This document shows positions 1 to 5,546 of a DNA stretch of 5,546 bases, one piece after another. The notes under the pieces were generated by a model, which was not told the DNA's origin, ran no database searches, and worked only from the letters and a program-made list of their open reading frames with translations. Location: contig JBEKYH010000359.1 in the NCBI GenBank assembly GCA_049511115.1, forward strand, positions 1 to 5,546, given 5' to 3'. How positions within the stretch are numbered: the stretch's first letter is position 1; every line of letters starts with the position of its first letter. The position numbers were made by a program, and so were the translations under genes. The DNA comes from JBEKYH01 sp049511115 (GTDB lineage Bacteria > Planctomycetota > Phycisphaerae > Tepidisphaerales > Tepidisphaeraceae).

Positions 1-509
1 AGGCCGATGGCACCATCCCCCAGGAACAGGTGGACGTGCTTCTTGCCATCGGCAAATGGCTCGACGTGAACGGCGAGGCGATTTACTACACGCGCCCGTG
101 GGTGAAATTCGGCGAAGGCCCCGTCGCCGACGCCGTGGCGACATCGATGGCCAAGCTGCGCGCCGCCGGGTTCGCCGGAAAGCTCAACGGCCAGAATATG
201 GCGGGTGACGGCGTCGGCGGGGGCGGCCTGCCGCGCGGCAGCAAATATACCCCGCAGGACATCCGCTTCACTACGCATGGCGACACGCTCTATGCGACCG
301 TCATGGCCTGGCCGGACGAGCAGGTGGTCATTAAGTCGCTGGCGACGGGCCAGAACGTGCCGGGCAAAGTCGAGAAGGTCGAGCTGCTCGGCCACACCGG
401 CGACCTTGATTTCACGCAGGACGCCGACGGATTGAAGGTGAAGTTCCCGGCGGAAAAACCCTGCGATTTTGCTTACGCGCTGAAGATCACCGGATTGAAA
501 TTGAAATAG
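1..509 (+). CDS. GH29 alpha-L-fucosidase-like protein, C-terminal part (5' end outside window)
   Basis: This is the 3' end of a GH29 gene. The frame is open from base 3 with no stop and gives 168 residues before TAG at 507-509. A GTG at 30 could be taken as a start, but the codons before it (ADGTIPQEQ) continue the family pattern, so it is internal. Residues 17-33 (GKWLDVNGEAIYYTRPW) match the last helix of the catalytic domain as seen in the three downstream paralogues. From about residue 81 (YTPQDIRFT) a beta-rich C-terminal domain follows, with the same order of blocks as its neighbours: DTLYA, AWP, KVEKVELLG and a final FAYALKI. The linker between the GEGP motif and YTPQD is about 42 residues, roughly twice that of the paralogues, and contains a Gly-rich stretch. 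The catalytic residues lie outside the window, so activity cannot be judged. Gene 2 starts 26 bp downstream, probably in the same operon. Confidence 0.88.
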   Translation, partial: ADGTIPQEQVDVLLAIGKWLDVNGEAIYYTRPWVKFGEGPVADAVATSMAKLRAAGFAGKLNGQNMAGDGVGGGGLPRGSKYTPQDIRFTTHGDTLYATVMAWPDEQVVIKSLATGQNVPGKVEKVELLGHTGDLDFTQDADGLKVKFPAEKPCDFAYALKITGLKLK

Positions 510-535
510 ATCTCGCCAACAAGGAGGCGCCTCAG
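510..535 (+). promoter_or_regulatory. Intergenic spacer with strong Shine-Dalgarno for gene 2, overlapping a 10-bp palindrome
   Basis: AAGGAGG at 521-527 lies 8 nt before the ATG at 536, a near-ideal ribosome binding site that fixes this start. Bases 524-533 (GAGGCGCCTC) form a perfect palindrome that includes most of the site. With a realistic loop only about three base pairs could form within one mRNA, so a regulatory hairpin is unlikely. There is no room for an independent promoter in 26 bp unless it lies inside gene 1. Confidence 0.8.
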
Positions 536-2173
536 ATGAAATTCTCATTCAGCCGCCGCGCTTTCCTCAAGGCCTCGACCCTCGCGGCCGGCGCGGGCCT
601 GACCGCGCCGTTCTGGCAGTCCCGGCTTTTGGCCGCAAGTGACGCGACGGCACCAAGCGCCAGCGCCGCGCCGGAAATTCCACCCGGCCCATTCGCGGGC
701 AATCGCGAATCGCTCAACGCTTACCACGTGCCCGACTGGTTCGCCGACGCCAAGTTCGGCATCTGGAATCATTGGGGCCCGCAATCGGCGGCCGAGTACG
801 GCGACTGGTACGCGCGCCGCATGTATGTGCAGGGCGAGCCGCAATACAACCACCACCTCCAGCATTACGGCCACCCCTCCAAGACGGGGTTTGTGGGCGT
901 CATCAATTCGTGGAAAGCCGACAAATTCGACGCCGACTACCTGATGGGCCTCTATAAGAAAGCCGGCGCCAGATATTACATGTCCATGGGTGTCCACCAC
1001 GACAATTTCGACATGTGGGACTCGAAATATCAGCCCCGTTGGAACGCGGCGGTCAGCGGTCCCAAACGGAACATCCTGGGCCTGTTCAGGGCGGCCGCCG
1101 ATAAGCACGGCCTGCGCTTTGGCGTCAGCGAGCACCTTTCCAACAGCTTCTGCTGGTATGGGCCCGCGCACGGGAGCGACAAGACCGGGCCGCTTGCCGG
1201 CGTGCCCTATGACGGAATCGATCCGCAATTCGCCGATCTCTACCATGACTACACTCAGATGCCGGCGGACTTCGTGCAGAAAGTGGTGAACGCTCCCGCC
1301 AAGGGCGCTATCGCCATGAGCACCGAAGGACCGCCGTCATGGCGGCAAAACTACTTCGACCGCATCAAGGATGTCGTCACTCGATATCAACCCGATCTCC
1401 TCTACACCGACGGCGGAATTCCCTTCGGCGATTACGGCCTGTCGCTGGTCGCTCATCTGTACAACACCAGCGCGCGCCGCAATGGCGGAACGATCGAGGC
1501 CATCTATACCGGCAAGAGCCGCGCCGACGCGGCCGCCGGCATGTGCGTCCTCGACGTGGAGCGCGGAGTCGTCGATTCCATCTGGCCGCGCACCTGGCAG
1601 ACCGACACCTGCATCGGCAACTGGCACTACGACACCCGGGCCAGGTACAAAACCCCCAAGCGCGTCATCGACATGCTCGTGGACATTGTCAGCCGCAACG
1701 GCAATCTGCTGCTGAATTTCCCCCTCCCCAACAATGGCATGCCCGATCCGAAAGAGATGGCCATCCTCCAGAGCATCACCGATTGGATGGCCGTGAACAG
1801 CGAGGCGATTTACGCGACCCGCCCCTGGAAAACGTTCGGCGACGGCCCCGGCGCGCAAATCAAAATTATGCCCGGAGTGCAGTTCAACGAAAACAACCGC
1901 CAGGATTTCACCTCTGACGAGGTTCGCTTCACCACAAAAGGCCACACGCTCTACGCCTTTTTCATGGGATGGCCGGATAAACAGATAGTCATTGCCCCGC
2001 TGGCGACCACCAGCCCCAACGTCGTCGGGAAAATCGAAAACGTCGAGCTTCTTGGCTTTGGCGGCAAGCTGACATGGAACCATGACGAAAAGGGGCTTAC
2101 CGTGCAACTCCCCATGCCAAAACCCTGCGAACATGGTTATGCTCTCAAGATCGCCGGCCTGGCAACCGTGTGA
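536..2173 (+). CDS. Tat-exported GH29 alpha-L-fucosidase-like enzyme (gene 2 of the array)
   Basis: A 545-residue predicted exo-alpha-L-fucosidase, within the usual bacterial GH29 size range. The N-terminus MKFSFSRRAFLK is a textbook twin-arginine motif, followed by a weakly hydrophobic Ala/Gly stretch and a possible cleavage site near residues 32-36. The catalytic domain spans about 50-435 and shows HWGP (79-82), GDWY (89-92) and HHDN (154-157). The strand YQPDLLYTDGG contains the predicted nucleophile Asp292. DVERG has Glu342, a candidate acid/base placed 50 residues after the nucleophile, and WQTDTCIGNWHY spans 354-365. RNGNLLLNFPL and a helix ending NSEAIYATRPW (421-431) follow. A beta-rich C-terminal domain runs from about 458 to the end. 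Family membership is strong. The nucleophile call comes from motif position, and the acid/base call is inference because that residue moves within GH29. Unlike genes 3 and 4, it lacks the TKADGKG insert before the DPQ motif. Substrate is unknown. Confidence 0.93.
   Translation: MKFSFSRRAFLKASTLAAGAGLTAPFWQSRLLAASDATAPSASAAPEIPPGPFAGNRESLNAYHVPDWFADAKFGIWNHWGPQSAAEYGDWYARRMYVQGEPQYNHHLQHYGHPSKTGFVGVINSWKADKFDADYLMGLYKKAGARYYMSMGVHHDNFDMWDSKYQPRWNAAVSGPKRNILGLFRAAADKHGLRFGVSEHLSNSFCWYGPAHGSDKTGPLAGVPYDGIDPQFADLYHDYTQMPADFVQKVVNAPAKGAIAMSTEGPPSWRQNYFDRIKDVVTRYQPDLLYTDGGIPFGDYGLSLVAHLYNTSARRNGGTIEAIYTGKSRADAAAGMCVLDVERGVVDSIWPRTWQTDTCIGNWHYDTRARYKTPKRVIDMLVDIVSRNGNLLLNFPLPNNGMPDPKEMAILQSITDWMAVNSEAIYATRPWKTFGDGPGAQIKIMPGVQFNENNRQDFTSDEVRFTTKGHTLYAFFMGWPDKQIVIAPLATTSPNVVGKIENVELLGFGGKLTWNHDEKGLTVQLPMPKPCEHGYALKIAGLATV
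1592..1626 (+). repeat. 35-bp exact match to 3336-3370 (gene 2 versus gene 3)
   Basis: This stretch encodes the conserved TWQTDTCIGNW segment and is identical at every base, including third codon positions, to 3336-3370 in gene 3. The matching segment of gene 4 (5046-5080) differs at four bases. It is a shared coding segment of paralogues, not a mobile or structural repeat. Confidence 0.8.
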
Positions 2174-2222
2174 TCGCATCAAAAGAGATTTGCTCATCAG
2201 ATAAACTCATTTGGAGGAACCG
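2174..2222 (+). promoter_or_regulatory. AT-richer spacer and ribosome binding site for gene 3
   Basis: GGAGG at 2213-2217 stands 5 nt before ATG 2223 and decides that start. A TTG at 2211 is in frame and would add four residues (MEEP), but it overlaps the ribosome binding site and would push the Tat motif inward, so it is rejected. The 49-bp spacer has only 20 G or C bases, clearly poorer in GC than the flanking genes. I see no convincing -35/-10 pair and no inverted repeat, only two CTCAT copies at 2194-2198 and 2206-2210. Confidence 0.75.
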
Positions 2223-3920
2223 ATGAAGATTTCCCGCCGAACCGCTCTCCAATTATTCGCCGGCGCTGGCGCCTCAATCTGCCTGCCCAACGCTTTCGGC
2301 CAGACTCCGCCCGCCCCCGCCGACGCTCCCGTCGCGGCGCCGAGCATTCCTCCCGCGCCCGCGCCGATTCTCGCCCCGCCCGGTTTTGGCGTCGCTCCCG
2401 GACCTTTCCAGCCCACCTTGGAGTCCCTCTCCGCTTACCAGGCGCCCGACTGGTATCGCGATGCCAAGTTCGGCATCTGGGCACACTGGGGTCCCCAATG
2501 CCAGCCCGAAATGGGCGACTGGTACGCCCAAAAGATGTATCAGTTCAACGGCGCCATCTACAAGTTCCACGTTCAGAAATACGGCCATCCCTCCAAGTTC
2601 GGTTTCAAGGACGTGATTAACGAGTGGAAGGCCGAACAATGGGACCCGGTGGCCCTGATCGCGCTGTACAAAAAGGCCGGCGCCAAGTTCTTTTCGGGAA
2701 TGGCCAACCACCATGACAACATGGACATGTGGAATTCCACCTACCAGCCCTGGAACAGCGTCAATGTCGGCCCCAAGAAGGACATTATCGGCGGCTGGGA
2801 AAGAGCCGCCCGCGACGCGGGCCTGCGCTTTGGCATTTCCTGCCACGGCGCTCACACCTGGGACTGGCTGCAGGTCTCTCAAGGTTCTGATACGTCAGGC
2901 CCGTTGAAGGGCGTTCCCTACGATGGCGTCATGACCAAGGCCGACGGCAAGGGACTCTGGTGGGAAGGATACGATCCCCAGGACCTATACGCCCAATACC
3001 ACGCCCGCGGCAAATGGGGCTGGAACCTCACCCCCGCCGCCGGCTCGCCCCCGGTCGACAAGGCCTACGTCGAAAAGTTCTTCAACCGCATCGCCGACCT
3101 GATCGACAAGCACAATCCCGACCTTCTCTACTTCGACGACACGGTGATGCCCATGTACCCATCCACCGACATCGGCCCGCGCATCGCCGCTTATCTCTAC
3201 AACACCAATATCGCCCGCCACGGCCGGCTCGAAGCCGTCATGACCGGCAAGGACCTCAACAAAGCCAATGCCCCCTGGCGGAAAGCGCTCATGTTGGACC
3301 TCGAGCGCGGCGTCAGCAACGGCGCGGAAACAATGACCTGGCAGACCGACACCTGCATCGGCAACTGGCATTACCAGCGCAGCCTCTTCGATCAACATAA
3401 ATACAAGACCGCCAGGCAGGTCGTGCAAATGCTCGTCGACATCGTCAGCAAGAACGGCAATCTCATGCTCAATATCCCGCTGCCCGGACGGGGCATGCCC
3501 GATGATGACGAATTGAAAATCCTCTCGGCCCTGGCCGATTGGATTGGCCCCAATGGTGACGGAATCTATGGCACCCGCCCCTTCTCGGTCTACGGGGAAG
3601 GACCCTCGGTAACGACGACCGCCCCGGCCAACCGCTTCGGTGGCGCCGTCGACGTTCGCGCCTACACGCCGCAGGACGTGCGCTTCACGAAAAAGGGCGA
3701 TACCGTATATGCGTACTTGATGGGTTGGCCGACGGACGGAAAAGCCGTCATCAAAACGCTCGCCAAGGGCGCCGACGCATTCCCCAGGGACGTGGCCAAG
3801 GTCGAATTGCTGGGCGTCGGCCCGGTGGCGTTCTCGCAGGACGCTTCGGGCCTGACGATCACCCTGCCCGACCAGAAGCCCAACGATTTTGCGTATGGAT
3901 TTAAGATCACCCCGGCATGA
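2223..3920 (+). CDS. Tat-exported GH29 alpha-L-fucosidase-like enzyme with Pro/Ala linker (gene 3 of the array)
   Basis: A 565-residue GH29 paralogue counted from ATG 2223. MKISRRTALQ is a Tat-type start, and the likely signal peptidase site is after AFG at residues 24-26. A Pro/Ala-rich stretch (about 28-60), longer than in the paralogues, links the signal to the catalytic domain. Landmarks are HWGP (88-91), GDWY (98-101), HHDN (163-166) and the nucleophile strand HNPDLLYFDD with predicted Asp305. LDLERG has candidate acid/base Glu361, and WQTDTCIGNWHY starts at 373. SKNGNLMLNIPL follows, with a final catalytic helix ending GDGIYGTRPF. The C-terminal beta domain begins at about 481 (YTPQDVRFT) and ends FAYGFKITPA. 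The segment TKADGKGLWWEG (238-249) is shared with gene 4 and absent from gene 2. An acidic Asp306 directly after the nucleophile distinguishes this copy. Family call is firm; linkage and substrate are not determinable. Gene 4 starts 42 bp after the stop. Confidence 0.93.
   Translation: MKISRRTALQLFAGAGASICLPNAFGQTPPAPADAPVAAPSIPPAPAPILAPPGFGVAPGPFQPTLESLSAYQAPDWYRDAKFGIWAHWGPQCQPEMGDWYAQKMYQFNGAIYKFHVQKYGHPSKFGFKDVINEWKAEQWDPVALIALYKKAGAKFFSGMANHHDNMDMWNSTYQPWNSVNVGPKKDIIGGWERAARDAGLRFGISCHGAHTWDWLQVSQGSDTSGPLKGVPYDGVMTKADGKGLWWEGYDPQDLYAQYHARGKWGWNLTPAAGSPPVDKAYVEKFFNRIADLIDKHNPDLLYFDDTVMPMYPSTDIGPRIAAYLYNTNIARHGRLEAVMTGKDLNKANAPWRKALMLDLERGVSNGAETMTWQTDTCIGNWHYQRSLFDQHKYKTARQVVQMLVDIVSKNGNLMLNIPLPGRGMPDDDELKILSALADWIGPNGDGIYGTRPFSVYGEGPSVTTTAPANRFGGAVDVRAYTPQDVRFTKKGDTVYAYLMGWPTDGKAVIKTLAKGADAFPRDVAKVELLGVGPVAFSQDASGLTITLPDQKPNDFAYGFKITPA
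3336..3370 (+). repeat. 35-bp exact match to 1592-1626 (gene 3 copy)
   Basis: Second copy of the identical segment, within the WQTDTCIG motif of gene 3. Flanking bases differ immediately on both sides (G versus C upstream, T versus C downstream). Confidence 0.8.
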
Positions 3921-3962
3921 TTACGATGCGCAGGTCCGCCAACTTCAAAGTCAGGCTATGCG
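3921..3962 (+). promoter_or_regulatory. Spacer with weak ribosome binding site for gene 4
   Basis: The best Shine-Dalgarno candidate is the AGG core of CAGG at 3952-3955, about 7 nt before ATG 3963, far weaker than the sites for genes 2 and 3. The upstream frame is closed by the TGA of gene 3 and holds no other ATG, GTG or TTG, so 3963 is the only start that keeps the Tat motif. An ATG at 3958 is out of frame and meets a stop after two codons, overlapping the gene 4 start. No terminator hairpin is visible. Confidence 0.55.
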
Positions 3963-5546
3963 ATGAAACGAACATTGTCCCGCCGACATTTCATGAAGAT
4001 GACCGCGGCCGCCGCGGTGGCCTCGCGGTTTGCGCCGGCGTTCGCGCAAGACACGCCGCAACCGCGCCACGCCATCGCGCCCGGGCCGTTTGAGGCGACC
4101 TGGGAATCGCTCGTCGCCAATTACAAAACGCCCGATTGGTATCGTGACGCCAAGTTCGGCATGTGGGCCCATTGGACTGCGCAATGCGTGCCCGAGCAGG
4201 GGGATTGGTACGCCCGGCGAATGTATATCCAGGGAGAGAGCGATTACGACTATCACGTCAAAACCTACGGGCACCCATCCAAGTTCGGGTTCATGGAAAT
4301 CGACAATCTCTGGAAAGCCGAGAAATGGGATCCGGCGCGGCTCATCAGCCTCTACAAGCGCGCCGGCGCGAAATACTTTTTCGCGATGGGAACGCATCAC
4401 GACAATTTCGACATGTTCGATTCGGCGCATACAGCCTGGAACGCGGTAAACGTCGGCCCGAAAAAGGACCTGGTCGGAACCTGGGCCAAAGTGGTGCGCG
4501 AAAACGGCCTGAAGTTCGGCGTCTCCAATCACTCCTCGTGGGCGAATCGATGGCTCCAGCCGGCCTACGGCTACGACGCCGAGGGACCGCTGGCGGGCGT
4601 GCGCTATGACGCCTACACGTTGACCAAGGCCGACGGCAAGGGCAAGTGGTGGGAAGGGCTTGATCCCCAGGACTTATACACCGGCAACGTGGTAAAGATT
4701 CCCGATGGAATCAAGACCATCGCGGATTACCAGAAGTGGATCAACGCCAATACCAGCCTCGCCAAGAGCAACCCCATGCCGCCAGATGCATTTTGCGAGA
4801 ATTGGTATTTACGCTGCAAAGACCTGGTGGAGAAGTATCAGCCGGACGTGCTGTACTTCGACACCAACGAACTTCCGCTCGATCAATATGGCCTGGACGT
4901 GGTCGCCCATTATTACAACCTCAGCGCCGCGCGCAACGGCGGCCACGCCGATGTGGTCGTGAACGGCAAGCACATTCTGCCGAACCACGTCGGCGCGTTC
5001 GTCGAGGACATCGAGCGCAGCACGGCCAACGCCATTCGCCCCGACGCCTGGCAGACCGACACTTGCATCGGCGATTGGCACTACAGCCGCGCGATCGCGG
5101 AGGGGAATCGTTACCAGACGGTCGCGACAATCGTCGGAATGTTGACCGACATCGTCAGCAAGAACGGCAATTTGATGCTGAATATCCCGTTGCGCGGCGA
5201 CGGGTCGATTGATGAGCACGAAGAAGCATTCATCGCCGGCCTGACCGCTTGGATGGATGTGAATTCCGAGGGCATTTACGCAACACGACCCTGGAAGATT
5301 TACGGAGAAGGCCCGGCCACTATGGCTCGTCCCGCTCTTCGCGGCGGGCGCGGTTCGGCGCCGGCGTATACGTCGCAGGATATTCGCTTCACGACCAAGG
5401 CAGGCACGCTTTACGCGTTCGTCGGCGCGTGGCCGGAATCGCGCGTCGCGAGCATCAAGAGCCTGGGGACGGCGTCGCCGCAAATGGCCGGAGCGAAAGT
5501 CGCTGCTGTGTCGCTTCTCGGTTTCGACCGCCCGTTGACCTTCGCG
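3963..5546 (+). CDS. Tat-exported GH29 alpha-L-fucosidase-like enzyme, 3' end outside window (gene 4 of the array)
   Basis: The frame is open for 528 codons to the last base, with no stop. Alignment to the paralogues suggests only about 20-30 residues are missing. MKRTLSRRHFMK is a Tat motif, and the signal ends at AFA (26-28), a good signal peptidase I site. Catalytic landmarks are HWTAQ (70-74, where genes 2 and 3 have HWGPQ), GDWY (80-83), HHDN (145-148) and YQPDVLYFDTNE with predicted nucleophile Asp300. DIERS has Glu351 (Ser replaces the Gly of the paralogues) and WQTDTCIGDWHY starts at 363. SKNGNLMLNIPL follows. It shares the TKADGKGKWWEG insert (221-232) with gene 3 and has its own extra stretch at about 240-278 before the nucleophile strand. 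A Gly/Arg-rich linker (455-466) leads into the C-terminal beta domain (YTSQDIRFTT). A GH29 fold is very likely. The substitutions may mean altered specificity, but every strictly catalytic candidate is present. Confidence 0.92.
   Translation, partial: MKRTLSRRHFMKMTAAAAVASRFAPAFAQDTPQPRHAIAPGPFEATWESLVANYKTPDWYRDAKFGMWAHWTAQCVPEQGDWYARRMYIQGESDYDYHVKTYGHPSKFGFMEIDNLWKAEKWDPARLISLYKRAGAKYFFAMGTHHDNFDMFDSAHTAWNAVNVGPKKDLVGTWAKVVRENGLKFGVSNHSSWANRWLQPAYGYDAEGPLAGVRYDAYTLTKADGKGKWWEGLDPQDLYTGNVVKIPDGIKTIADYQKWINANTSLAKSNPMPPDAFCENWYLRCKDLVEKYQPDVLYFDTNELPLDQYGLDVVAHYYNLSAARNGGHADVVVNGKHILPNHVGAFVEDIERSTANAIRPDAWQTDTCIGDWHYSRAIAEGNRYQTVATIVGMLTDIVSKNGNLMLNIPLRGDGSIDEHEEAFIAGLTAWMDVNSEGIYATRPWKIYGEGPATMARPALRGGRGSAPAYTSQDIRFTTKAGTLYAFVGAWPESRVASIKSLGTASPQMAGAKVAAVSLLGFDRPLTFA

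Larger units (their letters stand above)
1..5546 (+). other. Tandem GH29 gene array, probable operon
   Basis: Four codirectional paralogues with spacers of 26, 49 and 42 bp, and no terminator-like structure between them, are most simply read as one transcript. The array runs off both edges, so its full size and partners (transporter, sulfatases, regulator) are not visible. Co-transcription is inferred from spacing alone. Confidence 0.75.

Noticed and set aside
30..32. GTG at 30 as a true start of gene 1
   Set aside because: The frame is open upstream to the window edge, and the preceding codons match the loop before the last catalytic helix in the paralogues, so the gene starts outside the window.
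1339..1917. Plus-strand alternative-frame open frame (192 codons) inside gene 2
   Set aside because: Its product is Arg/His/Pro-rich low-complexity sequence, as expected from an out-of-frame reading of the GH29 gene, and no ribosome binding site supports it.
1337..2197. Long minus-strand open frame (286 codons) opposite gene 2
   Set aside because: It lies wholly opposite a clear GH29 gene, has no recognisable motif, and is typical of antisense shadows in GC-rich DNA. The same applies to minus-strand frames at 545-1246, 2274-2882, 2985-3428, 3951-4532 and 4809-5483.
2211..2222. TTG at 2211 as start of gene 3
   Set aside because: It overlaps the GGAGG ribosome binding site serving ATG 2223 and would only add MEEP before the Tat signal.
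2174..2222. Terminator or attenuator between genes 2 and 3
   Set aside because: No inverted repeat followed by a T run could be found. Only short direct CTCAT copies are present.
3926..3966. ATG codons at 3926 and 3958 as a small leader gene before gene 4
   Set aside because: The 3958 frame has two codons, and the 3926 frame runs out of phase into gene 4 with Arg-rich, motif-free sequence. Neither has a ribosome binding site.
4163..5212. Frameshifted or broken gene in 3963-5546, suggested by several short overlapping frames
   Set aside because: Translating from ATG 3963 gives an unbroken 528-codon GH29 frame to the window edge. The short frames are shadows.

Overview
The window is about 60% G+C by eye and densely coding. 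All of its genes lie on the + strand. It holds a tandem array of four paralogous glycoside hydrolase family 29 (GH29, alpha-L-fucosidase-like) genes: the 3' end of one (1-509), two complete genes (536-2173 and 2223-3920), and a fourth (3963-5546) that stays open to the right edge and probably lacks only its last 20-30 codons. The spacers are 26, 49 and 42 bp. I saw no terminator-like hairpin, promoter, RNA gene, mobile element, CRISPR array or opposite-strand gene. The simplest reading is one polycistronic operon that extends beyond both edges.

All three genes whose 5' ends are visible start with a twin-arginine (SRR) signal sequence, so the enzymes are predicted to fold in the cytoplasm and be exported by Tat, probably to the periplasm. 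Each then has a catalytic (beta/alpha)8-type domain with GH29 landmarks: an HW motif near the N-terminus, GDWY, HHDN, a [PD]-x-L-Y-x-D nucleophile strand, an E-R-[GS] segment and WQTDTCIG. A C-terminal beta-sandwich-like domain (Fuco_C type) follows a variable linker. The first gene shows only the end of the catalytic domain and this C-terminal domain.

The paralogues are clearly diverged. The residues just after the predicted nucleophile differ in every copy, genes 3 and 4 share an insert that gene 2 lacks, gene 4 carries a further insert, and gene 1 has a longer interdomain linker. This suggests a set of fucosidases (or related exo-glycosidases) with complementary specificities acting on a complex fucose-containing polysaccharide, rather than recent identical duplicates. 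The substrate cannot be read from the sequence. Sulfated fucans, fucosylated plant or algal glycans and host-type glycans are all possible.

The organism is probably a Gram-negative polysaccharide degrader with moderately high GC and good Shine-Dalgarno sites. Acidobacteriota, Verrucomicrobiota, Planctomycetota and some Alphaproteobacteria all fit, and I cannot choose between them from this window. I found no evidence of an exotic new system. The points of interest are the fourfold tandem array and its active-site variation.
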